From: an uncultured bacterium
GTDB taxonomy: Bacteria; Patescibacteriota; Minisyncoccia; Phycocordibacterales; CAWITU01
NCBI GenBank assembly: GCA_903958115.1
Contig: CAJBRS010000004.1
Span: 1 to 7,350, forward strand
DNA length: 7,350 nt
Direction of reading: 5' to 3'
Part shown: piece by piece, positions 1-5,286 of the stretch
How positions within the stretch are numbered: the stretch's first letter is position 1
Layout of the letters: each line of letters starts with the position of its first letter
Notes under the pieces: model-generated
Databases searched by the model: none
What the model was told of the DNA's origin: nothing
Seen by the model: only the letters and a program-made list of their open reading frames with translations
Program-made: the position numbers and the translations under genes

Positions 1-4
1 ATGT

Positions 5-13
5 ATTATAACA
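5..13 (-). promoter_or_regulatory. Candidate extended -10 promoter after grpE
   Basis: Read on the minus strand, this is TGTTATAAT, a perfect extended -10 (TG-N-TATAAT). It lies just after the grpE stop codon and points off the left edge of the window. No convincing -35 hexamer sits at the usual distance. It could start transcription of the next minus-strand gene, which cannot be seen; dnaK or dnaJ is a common neighbour of grpE, but that is a guess. The same TGTTA core appears in the putative grpE and infA promoters, which raises confidence a little. Confidence 0.4.
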
Positions 14-32
14 AAAAATTTCAATACGAAAA

Positions 33-602
33 CTAAGCTTTAAACTCGCCAACCTTGACCTTAGCTGGTCGGATTATTTTGCCATTTAGCTTATAACCTT
101 TCTGAGTTACCTCAATAATGACGTGATCTTTTGCTTTATCTGACACGGAGACATGTTCTAAGGCTTCATCTCTGTATGGGTCAAATTGTTGGCCTACTGG
201 GTTGATCTCTTCTAAACCACTACCAAGCAATGTTTGTTTCAAATGGGTGTAAATATATTCCACACCGGTGCGCCAATTGGCATCTACTTTTTCCCAAGCT
301 TCTTTATTTGAGAAAGCCATCTCAAAGTTTTGGAGAACTGGAATAAGGTCGTCGATAAGGCGTTCGGTGGCGAATTTTATTAACTCAAGCTTCTCACCCT
401 CTTCACGCTTCTTGTAATTAACAAAATCAGCTCGCTCTCTTTGCAAGCCCTCTAGGTAGTTTTGCTTCTCAGTCACAGCTACCTTTAGCTTTTCTCGCAA
501 CTTTTTGATCTGATCTTGTGCACTAAGAGCCTCACCCTCCTCGGTGGTCTCTACAATCTCTTCATTAGTATCAATATTTATATCGTTATTAGTGTCGTCC
601 AT
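33..602 (-). CDS. grpE: Nucleotide exchange factor GrpE
   Basis: GrpE is the cytosolic co-chaperone that releases ADP from DnaK (Hsp70) so the folding cycle can continue. The 189-residue length is normal. Residues 1-28 are a disordered acidic tail. Residues about 30-100 form the long helical dimer region, with the family-typical ERADFVNYKKRE at 56-67 and PVLQNFEMAF at 88-97. The C-terminal beta domain that contacts DnaK includes NPVGQQFDPYRDEALEHV (134-151) and QKGYKLNGKIIRPAKVKVG (167-185), both close to the family consensus. The ATG at 602 is chosen because it gives the usual acidic tail. No Shine-Dalgarno precedes it, and a putative -10 ends only 9 bases upstream, so the mRNA may be nearly leaderless. 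It diverges from cysE; no hrcA, dnaK or dnaJ is visible in the window. The stop is TAG. Confidence 0.96.
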   Translation of the reverse strand: MDDTNNDINIDTNEEIVETTEEGEALSAQDQIKKLREKLKVAVTEKQNYLEGLQRERADFVNYKKREEGEKLELIKFATERLIDDLIPVLQNFEMAFSNKEAWEKVDANWRTGVEYIYTHLKQTLLGSGLEEINPVGQQFDPYRDEALEHVSVSDKAKDHVIIEVTQKGYKLNGKIIRPAKVKVGEFKA

Positions 603-611
603 AGTGGGTGT

Positions 612-639
612 ATTTTAACAGGCTAGGCTAAAAATGCAA
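612..639 (-). promoter_or_regulatory. Candidate grpE promoter
   Basis: On the minus strand the -10 reads TGTTAAAAT (extended -10, hexamer TAAAAT at 612-617). A weak -35, TTGCAT, lies at 634-639 with a 16-base spacer. The expected start of transcription is about 3-4 bases before the grpE ATG, leaving essentially no leader and no room for a ribosome binding site. The -35 and spacer lie inside the palindrome at 626-655. The assignment rests on consensus matching only. Confidence 0.45.
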
Positions 640-655
640 TTAGTCATTTTTAGCC
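626..655. promoter_or_regulatory. Perfect palindrome between grpE and cysE, candidate operator
   Basis: Two perfect 11-bp arms, GGCTAAAAATG (626-636) and CATTTTTAGCC (645-655), are separated by 8 bases. An extra GGCTA directly precedes the left arm (621-625). The element sits between divergent genes, so it is unlikely to be a terminator, and there is no T-run after it. It overlaps the putative -35 regions of both promoters, as expected for a repressor site. The geometry resembles the HrcA operator CIRCE (TTAGCACTC-N9-GAGTGCTAA), but the sequence is not CIRCE. The binding protein is unknown. Confidence 0.5.
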
Positions 656-669
656 CAATGTTGTAATAT
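641..669 (+). promoter_or_regulatory. Weak candidate cysE promoter
   Basis: A possible -35, TAGTCA (641-646), and -10, TAATAT (664-669), are separated by 17 bases. Each matches four of six consensus positions. The -35 lies in the right part of the 626-655 palindrome. Position and spacing suit a cysE promoter with a leader of roughly 16 bases, but the match is modest in AT-rich DNA. Confidence 0.3.
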
Positions 670-692
670 CGAGACAAACAGAAAGGAAAAAT

Positions 693-1232
693 ATGCTGAA
701 AAGTGTTTTGGCAGATTTTCGTATTATTCGACTCAATGACCCTGCCGCTAGAAGTTTTCTCGAGGAAATACTTTGCTACTCAGGATTCCACGCTCTTGTG
801 ATTTATCGTATCAGCCATTTTCTTTGGCAATATCCAGCGACAAAGCTTTTGGCTCGGATAATATCTCAAATTGGTCGCTTTCTAACCGGAGTCGAAATAC
901 ATCCAGGAGCCCTGATTGAGCCCGGTGTATTTATAGACCACGGAATGGGGGTAGTGATTGGCGAAACGGCTGTAGTGAGAAATAATGTCGTTCTTTATCA
1001 CGGGGTTACACTTGGAGGCACCGGTAAAAACAAAGGTAAACGTCACCCGACGATAGAGTCAGGTGTGGCAATAGGTGCTAGAGCGACTATTTTGGGACCA
1101 ATCACCATCGGTCAAAATTCTAAAATTGGAGCCGGTGCTGTAGTCGTCAAGAATGTTCCGGAAAATAGTACTGTACTCGGAGTCCCACCAGCACAGAAGA
1201 TCATAACAAACACCATCACTTCTACAGAGTGA
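693..1232 (+). CDS. cysE: Serine O-acetyltransferase
   Basis: Makes O-acetylserine from serine and acetyl-CoA, the first step of cysteine synthesis, in the cytosol. At 179 residues it is a short form (E. coli CysE is 273), lacking most of the N-terminal helical extension but keeping NDPAAR (15-20), [15 protein letters not shown] (31-45) and the left-handed beta-helix of hexapeptide repeats from about 67 to 165. Catalytic residues known in E. coli (Asp157/His158 and His193) correspond to Asp82/His83 in [11 protein letters not shown] and His118 in [16 protein letters not shown] (102-111) is also typical. It is the only gene here with a clear ribosome binding site, AAAGGA at 682-687, five bases before the ATG, and the only one ending in TGA. 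It is a lone plus-strand gene among minus-strand housekeeping genes, so recent acquisition is possible but unproven. A related hexapeptide acetyltransferase is less likely, given the catalytic motifs. Confidence 0.93.
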   Translation: MLKSVLADFRIIRLNDPAARSFLEEILCYSGFHALVIYRISHFLWQYPATKLLARIISQIGRFLTGVEIHPGALIEPGVFIDHGMGVVIGETAVVRNNVVLYHGVTLGGTGKNKGKRHPTIESGVAIGARATILGPITIGQNSKIGAGAVVVKNVPENSTVLGVPPAQKIITNTITSTE

Positions 1233-1247
1233 TGGTGTTTTTCTTTT
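1208..1247 (+). terminator. cysE intrinsic terminator overlapping its stop codon
   Basis: Perfect 13-bp arms, AAACACCATCACT (1208-1220) and AGTGATGGTGTTT (1228-1240), enclose a 7-base loop and run into the T-rich tract TTTTTCTTTT. The stem begins within the last eight codons of cysE and contains its TGA stop (1230-1232), so the hairpin also encodes the protein's C-terminus. This is a strong Rho-independent terminator. Confidence 0.85.
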
Positions 1248-1269
1248 CTGATTTTTTAAAGCCAACAAT

Positions 1270-1369
1270 ATAACCTAATAAAAAAAGAACACTGTCATTG
1301 AGAGACTAAGACTTGGGCAAACGCCCCGGAGTGGTCTCGAAATGACAGTGTTCTTTTTTATTAGGTTAT
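1270..1369. terminator. Large palindrome acting as two-way terminator, repeat-like
   Basis: Outer arms 1270-1299 and 1341-1369 are complementary over their whole length except for one A/T length difference (A7 against T6). The GAACACTGTCATT part forms the stem and is flanked by A/T runs, so each strand ends in a T-run after the hairpin. It can therefore terminate both the minus-strand ribosomal operon and plus-strand cysE read-through. Inside are a GA/GA tandem mismatch, a GAGAC/GTCTC stem (1302-1306 with 1334-1338) and a GGGC-AAAC-GCCC hairpin (1315-1326). The right arm includes the rpsI stop codon. The TGTCATT ends and GC-rich core resemble dispersed intergenic palindromic repeats (MITE- or REP-like) seen in several bacteria; that relation comes from memory and is not verified. 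Confidence 0.75.
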
Positions 1370-1776
1370 CTCTTACTCCACTGTGGAGCCTTTCGAGCTT
1401 TCTTCAATCCGAACTTACGTCGCTCTTTTGCTCGAGGATCGCGTTTTAGAAATCCTGCTTTCTTTAATGGTGATCTTAATTCTTTATCATTTAAAACAAG
1501 TGCTCGAGAAATAGCGTGTCGTAGAGCCTGAGCTTGTGAGCTAATGCCTCCACCTTTAATCTTTGCGGTAATCTTGTATTTGCCTGGGATCTTAGCTAAA
1601 TCTAGCGCTTCTGTAGCAGTCGCGGCCAACTCTCTTGTAGGAAAATAAGTAGCAATATCCTTATCGTTGATAGTGAAAGAAGCTTTGCTCGATGAGAAAA
1701 GTCGAACACGAGCAACGGAAGTCTTTCTTCGCCCCATACCCTCGATGTATTTTTCTTTTGAAATTGTATCAGCCAT
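1366..1776 (-). CDS. rpsI: 30S ribosomal protein S9 (uS9)
   Basis: Small-subunit protein whose C-terminal tail reaches the P-site tRNA. It has 136 residues, close to the E. coli length of 130. Visible family signatures are GRRKTSVARVRLF (15-27), the GGGISSQAQALRHAISRAL block (75-93) and LRSPLKKAGFLKRDPRAKER (100-119). The protein ends in the diagnostic SKR (134-136), in which the terminal arginine contacts tRNA in other bacteria. It is the last gene of the ribosomal cluster, 15 bases after rplM, the usual rplM-rpsI pairing. No Shine-Dalgarno is present; the upstream bases are A-rich. The stop lies inside the large palindrome that terminates the operon. Confidence 0.98.
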   Translation of the reverse strand: MADTISKEKYIEGMGRRKTSVARVRLFSSSKASFTINDKDIATYFPTRELAATATEALDLAKIPGKYKITAKIKGGGISSQAQALRHAISRALVLNDKELRSPLKKAGFLKRDPRAKERRKFGLKKARKAPQWSKR

Positions 1777-1791
1777 ATTATTTTTCTAAAT

Positions 1792-2145
1792 TTATTCTGA
1801 AATTTTTAAGTTAAGAATCATCTTTGAACGAAGCTTATTCTTTGGAAGCATTCCGTAGATAGCCTTTTTGAAGACCTCTGCGTAACCCTTTTTCTCAACC
1901 ATTCTGTTAAATGAAGTAAGCTTTAAACCTCCTGGATATCCTGAGTAGCTCTTGAATTTCTTGTCAGCAACTTTTACAGCTGCTACAGAGGCCTGTGATG
2001 CGTTGATGATTGTAACTTTTACTTCTGGGACAATGTTTCGAGCAAAATCAGTCTTATTTTTACCCATAAGTAATACAGCAGCTTGGCTGGCAATTCGGCC
2101 AATCTTCTTTCCTTTTGCATCAATTGTGTGTGTGTTCTCAGTCAT
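1792..2145 (-). CDS. rplM: 50S ribosomal protein L13 (uL13)
   Basis: An early-assembling large-subunit protein. At 117 residues it is shorter than E. coli L13 (142): about ten N-terminal residues and the final 20 or so residues are missing, while the core is intact. Diagnostic stretches are DAKGKKIGRIASQAAVLLMG (9-28), NIVPEVKVTIINA (37-49), YSGYPGGLK (67-75) and YGMLPKNKLRSKMILNLKI (97-115). Trimming of peripheral extensions fits a reduced-genome bacterium; the frame is clean and ends in TAA, so it does not look like a broken gene. It begins 8 bases after the rplQ stop with no Shine-Dalgarno, suggesting translation linked to the upstream gene. Confidence 0.97.
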   Translation of the reverse strand: MTENTHTIDAKGKKIGRIASQAAVLLMGKNKTDFARNIVPEVKVTIINASQASVAAVKVADKKFKSYSGYPGGLKLTSFNRMVEKKGYAEVFKKAIYGMLPKNKLRSKMILNLKISE

Positions 2146-2153
2146 ATTTTTTA

Positions 2154-2507
2154 TTATACAAATTCAATTATAGCCATTCGTGCGCTATCACTCTTTCGAA
2201 CAGGCAATTTGATAATTCGGGTATAGCCACCTTTTCTATCCTTGTACTTTGGTGACAATACATCAACTATCTTTTTAGCTGTTTTACTTACTGTCCCAAG
2301 CTCAGCAATGATGAATCGTCGTGATTCTACAGTATCTGTTTTTCCTTTAGTAATCAATCTCTCAACAAAAGGACGAACTTCCTTTGCCTTAGCCTCGGTA
2401 GTAGAGATCTTTTCGTGAACAATAAGGGATCTTGCTAAAGATCGAAGAAGCGCGGTTCTCCCCTTTGTTTTAAGTCCTAATTTTCTTTTTGTTGTGTGAT
2501 GTTTCAT
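2154..2507 (-). CDS. rplQ: 50S ribosomal protein L17 (bL17)
   Basis: A large-subunit protein near the peptide exit tunnel. Its 117 residues compare with 127 in E. coli. Family features are the basic N-terminus MKHHTTKRKLGLKTKGRTAL (1-20), SLIVHEKISTTEAKAKEVRP (27-46), the LITKGKTD segment (51-58) and the C-terminal block KGGYTRIIKLPVRKSDSARM (92-111) followed by AIIEFV. It follows rpoA by 30 bases, the normal alpha-operon order. The spacer upstream of its ATG carries a 7-base-period repeat and no Shine-Dalgarno; it is also the only minus-strand gene here without an A at position -3. Confidence 0.98.
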   Translation of the reverse strand: MKHHTTKRKLGLKTKGRTALLRSLARSLIVHEKISTTEAKAKEVRPFVERLITKGKTDTVESRRFIIAELGTVSKTAKKIVDVLSPKYKDRKGGYTRIIKLPVRKSDSARMAIIEFV

Positions 2508-2510
2508 TGA

Positions 2511-2532
2511 AGATATGAAGTATAGAGTATGA
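2511..2532. repeat. Heptad tandem repeat in the rpoA-rplQ spacer
   Basis: On the plus strand this reads AGATATG, AAGTATA, GAGTATG in direct succession: three imperfect 7-base units that nearly fill the 30-base spacer. The same AAGTATA-like unit occurs in the rpsK-rpsD spacer and, inverted, in the rpsM-rpsK spacer. Confidence 0.5.
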
Positions 2533-2537
2533 AAGGA

Positions 2538-3518
2538 TTATTTGAAAGAGATGCCGTGTTTGGACAACAGACTTTTGATTTCTTCAATACCTTTTGATCC
2601 AAGGCCCTCTATGTCAGAAAGATCCTCCTCTCTCTTTCTTGCCAAGCCACCGACTGTGCGGATATTTGCTCCAACAAGAGCATTGATTGTTCTTGAAGAA
2701 ATATCGAGAGATTCTGTGCGGGTCTTTAGGAAATCTTCCATCTCTTCTCCCTCAGCCTCAGCTTTTACACCCTTCTCTTTAGCGATTTCTTTTGCAGAAA
2801 TTGGAGCTTGAATTTCTTCTTCCTCCTCCTTAAAACCAACAATGGCTTTAAGCTGAGTAATCATGATCTCAATTGATTTCTCAAGAGCTTCCTTAGGAGC
2901 AACAGTTCCATCAGTTTCGATAAACATTTTTAGTCGATTGAAATCTGTTCTGTTTCCTACGCGCATGTTTTCTACTTCATAACTAACTCTTCGGATAGGA
3001 GTAAAAATGGCATCCAAGGTAATGGTGCCAATATCGACTTTCTCTTTTTGTAGAACTTCCTTTGTGACATATCCAAGACCTCTTTCCACGACAAGTTCCA
3101 TATCTAATTCTGCAGATTTGTCGGTAAGGTGAGCAATATGCATCTCAGGATTAAGGATTCGAACCTGTCCTGGTGTTTTAATGTCTGAAGCAACAACATC
3201 CTTAGTACCTTTTATCTTCAGTGATAGGATTTGAGGCTCTTCACTTGTAACAGCAATACGAACCTTTTTAAGGTTTAGAATAATATTTATTACATCTTCT
3301 TTAACACCGGAAATAGTAGAAAACTCATGACTGACACCCTTTATCTTGATTGAAGTGATAGCCGCACCAGGAAGAGAGGAAAGGATTATTCTTCGTAATG
3401 AGTTGCCCAGAGTGTGACCATAACCTGGGTAAAGGCCGTCAATTTCGTATGTTCCAGCAAAACCAGCTTCCTTAAGGATTCGAGGTTTTGAGGGCAAAAT
3501 TATGTTGGTGTCAGACAT
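2538..3518 (-). CDS. rpoA: RNA polymerase alpha subunit
   Basis: Alpha dimerises to start RNA polymerase assembly, and its C-terminal domain touches promoter DNA and activators. The 326-residue length is typical. The N-terminal domain (about 1-229) carries GYGHTLGNSLRRIILSSLPG (32-51), GVSHEFSTISGVKEDV (61-76) and TPIRRVSYEVENMRVGNRTD (173-192). The C-terminal domain (271-326) keeps LDISSRTINAL, where Arg276 and Asn279 align with the DNA-contacting Arg265 and Asn268 of E. coli, and Lys309 aligns with Lys298. The two domains are joined by a long, acidic, lysine- and glutamate-rich linker (about 230-268), roughly twice the E. coli linker. It follows rpsD after an 82-base spacer, the widest in the operon, which holds a candidate internal promoter. 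No Shine-Dalgarno is seen. Confidence 0.98.
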   Translation of the reverse strand: MSDTNIILPSKPRILKEAGFAGTYEIDGLYPGYGHTLGNSLRRIILSSLPGAAITSIKIKGVSHEFSTISGVKEDVINIILNLKKVRIAVTSEEPQILSLKIKGTKDVVASDIKTPGQVRILNPEMHIAHLTDKSAELDMELVVERGLGYVTKEVLQKEKVDIGTITLDAIFTPIRRVSYEVENMRVGNRTDFNRLKMFIETDGTVAPKEALEKSIEIMITQLKAIVGFKEEEEEIQAPISAKEIAKEKGVKAEAEGEEMEDFLKTRTESLDISSRTINALVGANIRTVGGLARKREEDLSDIEGLGSKGIEEIKSLLSKHGISFK

Positions 3519-3568
3519 AGTTTTTTTTGTTAAATTAATTAATGTTTAAAATTTTACGCAACTTGTCG

Positions 3569-3597
3569 ATTGTAACCCACTTTTAAAAAATATGCAA
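3569..3597 (-). promoter_or_regulatory. Candidate internal promoter before rpoA
   Basis: On the minus strand TTGCAT (3592-3597) and TACAAT (3569-3574) are separated by 17 bases. The -10 matches five of six consensus positions and the -35 three. The bases before the -10, GGT, are one change from the TGT of the other candidate promoters here. It would give rpoA, rplQ, rplM and rpsI an extra promoter with a leader of about 44 bases. The unusual width of this spacer in an otherwise tight operon supports the idea. Confidence 0.42.
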
Positions 3598-3600
3598 TAC

Positions 3601-4212
3601 CTATCTTCGATAGTACTCAAATACAGAGCCTAAATCGAACAACAGACTCTCACCTTCTGCCTTTGGGTAATTGACAATTGTCCAATTTTTCTTTGCTGTA
3701 TCAGCCTTAATCCAAACAGGAGGAACAGTCTCGTTGATCTTTTCAGCCAAATTTGTGAAGAGTGTTTTCTTCTGGCTTCCCTCTCTTATTGTAATAACAT
3801 CTCCTTTGTAGATCTGATATGAAGGAACGGTAACTTTTACACCGTTAACCAAAATGTGTCCGTGAGAAACAACTTGTCGAGCCGCCTGTCTTGTAGGAGC
3901 TACAGCGATTCGGGCTACAACATTATCAAGACGTCGCTCTAAAACTTCATAAAGCATATCTCCAGCTTTTGGAGACTTCTTTTCGATAATCTCCTTAACA
4001 TATTTAGAAAACTGTCTTTCTGAAACACCGTAGGTGAATCGAGCCTTTTGTTTTTCAATTAGCTGACGACCGAATTCTGATTTTGCTTTTGGTCGTCGAG
4101 CGTCTTTGCCCCCAGCTTTTGTCTTAGAAAAAGCAAACTTCTGAGTTTGAGTTTTTTCAAATATTGGAGCACCGAGGCGTCTTGCTATTTTGTATTTTGG
4201 ACCGATTTTCAT
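3601..4212 (-). CDS. rpsD: 30S ribosomal protein S4 (uS4)
   Basis: S4 nucleates assembly of the 30S body by binding 16S rRNA and, in many bacteria, represses its own operon. The 203 residues match the family (E. coli 206). Visible are MKIGPKYKIARRLG at the start, GRQLIEKQKARFTYGVSERQ (48-67) and the S4 RNA-binding domain at about 92-145, opening with LERRLDNVVAR and containing TRQAARQVVSHGHILVNG. The N-terminal region has no cysteines, so this is the zinc-free form. The C-terminus, VFEYYRR, is a variant of the usual EFYSR/ELYSK ending. It follows rpsK by 35 bases; that spacer contains a heptad repeat and no Shine-Dalgarno. No S4 target structure could be recognised. Confidence 0.98.
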   Translation of the reverse strand: MKIGPKYKIARRLGAPIFEKTQTQKFAFSKTKAGGKDARRPKAKSEFGRQLIEKQKARFTYGVSERQFSKYVKEIIEKKSPKAGDMLYEVLERRLDNVVARIAVAPTRQAARQVVSHGHILVNGVKVTVPSYQIYKGDVITIREGSQKKTLFTNLAEKINETVPPVWIKADTAKKNWTIVNYPKAEGESLLFDLGSVFEYYRR

Positions 4213-4219
4213 GTTTTTA

Positions 4220-4242
4220 TAGTATATGAAGTATTAAGTATA
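4220..4242. repeat. Heptad repeat in the rpsK-rpsD spacer
   Basis: Plus-strand units are TAGTATA (4220-4226), a 2-base slip, then AAGTATT (4229-4235) and AAGTATA (4236-4242). The sequence TATGAAGTAT is shared exactly with the rpoA-rplQ spacer, so the two spacers carry related elements in the same orientation. Confidence 0.5.
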
Positions 4243-4247
4243 AAGGG

Positions 4248-4673
4248 TTATACGCGACGAGCCTTTTTAGGCTTTGGACCATTCCAAGGCACTGGGGTAA
4301 CGTCTTTAATGGCAGAAATGGTCAGACCTTTAGAAACAAAACCGCGAATAGCTGATTCGCGGCCTGACCCTACACCTTTCACGACAACAGAAACTTCTCG
4401 CATCCCCATAGTCTGTGCCTTTGTTCCAATAACTTCTCCAACCTTAGCTGCAGCAAATGGTGTTCCTTTCTTAGCTCCTTTAAAACTTAGGCTTCCGGAT
4501 GATGACCAGCATAGAGAGTTACCTTTTGTATCTGTGAGGATAACCTTGGTGTTGTTATATGTTGACTGCACGTACAAAACACCCGCATCAACGCGCTTTT
4601 TTGAAATAGAAGATGATGGAGTTTTTGCTTCACCTTCTTCGCCAGCTTTTTTTACAATTCTTTTTTTACCCAT
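4248..4673 (-). CDS. rpsK: 30S ribosomal protein S11 (uS11)
   Basis: A platform protein of the small subunit, lying near the mRNA exit and the 3' end of 16S rRNA. It has 141 residues against 129 in E. coli; the extra length is a basic, serine-rich N-terminal tail (1-29). The conserved core has YVQSTYNNTKVILTDTKGN (34-52), WSSSGSLSFKGAKKGTPFAA (56-75), KGVGSGRESAIRG (99-111) and the ending DVTPVPWNGPKPKKARRV (124-141). It lies between rpsM and rpsD, the standard order, 36 bases after rpsM. The upstream sequence is A-rich with no Shine-Dalgarno. Confidence 0.98.
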   Translation of the reverse strand: MGKKRIVKKAGEEGEAKTPSSSISKKRVDAGVLYVQSTYNNTKVILTDTKGNSLCWSSSGSLSFKGAKKGTPFAAAKVGEVIGTKAQTMGMREVSVVVKGVGSGRESAIRGFVSKGLTISAIKDVTPVPWNGPKPKKARRV

Positions 4674-4684
4674 TTTATTTTTTA

Positions 4685-4712
4685 TATACTTTATACTTCA
4701 TACTAAATACTA
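4685..4712. repeat. Four-unit heptad repeat in the rpsM-rpsK spacer
   Basis: Four consecutive 7-base units on the plus strand: TATACTT (4685-4691), TATACTT (4692-4698), CATACTA (4699-4705) and AATACTA (4706-4712). The last unit includes the rpsM stop codon. The orientation is opposite to the two arrays in the downstream spacers. This is the longest and most regular of the three arrays. Confidence 0.55.
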
Positions 4713-5087
4713 TGTCTTCGACTCTTTCTTTCGTCCAGTACCCATGGTTTTCTTTGGACCCTTGAGTGTTCGAGCGTTTGTCTTTGTTCGCTGACCTCGT
4801 GCAGGAAGTCTCTTGGCGTGTCGGCTACCTCGGTATGATTTGATATCTTTTAAACGCTTGATGTTACCAGCGACCTCTCTTTTTAGGTCTCCTTCTATTT
4901 TGTATCCTTCAACGATCAAACGGATTTTATTTTCTTCATCTACTGACAATGTTGAAGCTTTTCTCTCATATCCGATTCCTGCTTTGTCTAGAATTTTTTG
5001 AGCTCTTGGTCTTGCTACACCATAAAGCACGGTTAAACCGATTTCTAGTCTTTTATTATCTGGGATGTTTATACCTAAAATTCTCAT
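4710..5087 (-). CDS. rpsM: 30S ribosomal protein S13 (uS13)
   Basis: A small-subunit head protein that forms bridges to the large subunit and touches P-site tRNA. Its 125 residues are normal (E. coli 118). The N-terminus MRILGINIPDNKRLEIGLTV (1-20) followed by LYGVARPRAQKIL (21-33) matches the helix-two-turn-helix region. The basic C-terminal tail has YRGSRHAKRLPARGQRTKTN (85-104) and ARTLKGPKKT (105-114), both near-consensus. It starts 16 bases after rpmJ. A TATAAT at 5092-5097 on the minus strand is too close to the ATG and lacks a -35, so it is not called a promoter. The stop is TAG. Confidence 0.98.
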   Translation of the reverse strand: MRILGINIPDNKRLEIGLTVLYGVARPRAQKILDKAGIGYERKASTLSVDEENKIRLIVEGYKIEGDLKREVAGNIKRLKDIKSYRGSRHAKRLPARGQRTKTNARTLKGPKKTMGTGRKKESKT

Positions 5088-5103
5088 GATGATTATATTT
5101 TAA

Positions 5104-5220
5104 TTAACCTTGTCTCTGCTTATGGCGAGGATCGCTTTTACAGATAACATAAACGTAGCCCTTTCTTCGGACTACCTTACACTTTGTACATATTTTTTTG
5201 ACAGATGCTTTGACCTTCAT
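5104..5220 (-). CDS. rpmJ: 50S ribosomal protein L36 (bL36)
   Basis: The smallest ribosomal protein, a zinc-binding component of the large subunit. The frame gives 38 residues: it begins [20 protein letters not shown], has VICKSDP in the middle and ends RHKQRQG. The zinc ligands Cys11, Cys14, Cys27 and His33 are all present, so this is the zinc-binding (C+) form, and the KQRQG ending is diagnostic. It sits between infA and rpsM, its normal position in the alpha operon. Its 66-base upstream spacer holds a hairpin followed by a T-run. No Shine-Dalgarno is present. It stops with TAA at 5104-5106. Confidence 0.97.
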   Translation of the reverse strand: MKVKASVKKICTKCKVVRRKGYVYVICKSDPRHKQRQG

Positions 5221-5237
5221 TATTTTTGGCGAATATT

Positions 5238-5270
5238 AAAAAACAAGGATTTATATATACTATAATCCTT
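5238..5270 (-). promoter_or_regulatory. Hairpin plus T-run between infA and rpmJ
   Basis: On the minus strand AAGGATTATA (5270-5261) can pair with TATAAATCCTT (5255-5245) with one bulged base and a 5-base loop. After one G follows TTTTTT (5243-5238). The form is that of an intrinsic terminator, but the stem is AT-rich with only two G-C pairs, so it is more likely a partial terminator, an attenuator or an RNA-processing site separating infA from the ribosomal genes. It could equally be chance in AT-rich DNA. Confidence 0.4.
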
Positions 5271-5286
5271 ACTAAAAGTAAAGTTT

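Noticed and set aside
626..655. CIRCE (HrcA operator) upstream of grpE
   Set aside because: The arms share only the short GCTAA/TTAGC pieces with CIRCE, and in the reverse order, so it was kept as an unassigned palindrome.
1059..1268. 69-residue minus-strand open frame
   Set aside because: It is antisense to the conserved 3' half of cysE and runs through its terminator hairpin; its composition is not protein-like.
2153..2158. Perfect TATAAT on the minus strand just before rplM
   Set aside because: It overlaps the rplQ stop codon, lacks any -35 at a sensible distance and would start transcription at the ATG itself. In AT-rich spacers this match is expected by chance.
1952..2173. 73-residue plus-strand open frame with a hydrophobic end
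   Set aside because: It is antisense to rplM. The hydrophobic character comes from reading the reverse of a lysine-rich ribosomal gene.
2542..2811. 89-residue plus-strand open frame
   Set aside because: It is the reverse of the rpoA C-terminal domain and linker, with no motif of its own.
4147..4794. 215-residue plus-strand open frame
   Set aside because: It lies antisense to rpsK and parts of rpsD and rpsM, whose products are unmistakable. Its translation has no recognisable motif and no ribosome binding site.
5092..5097. TATAAT on the minus strand before rpsM
   Set aside because: The implied start lies inside the rpsM ATG and no -35 is present.
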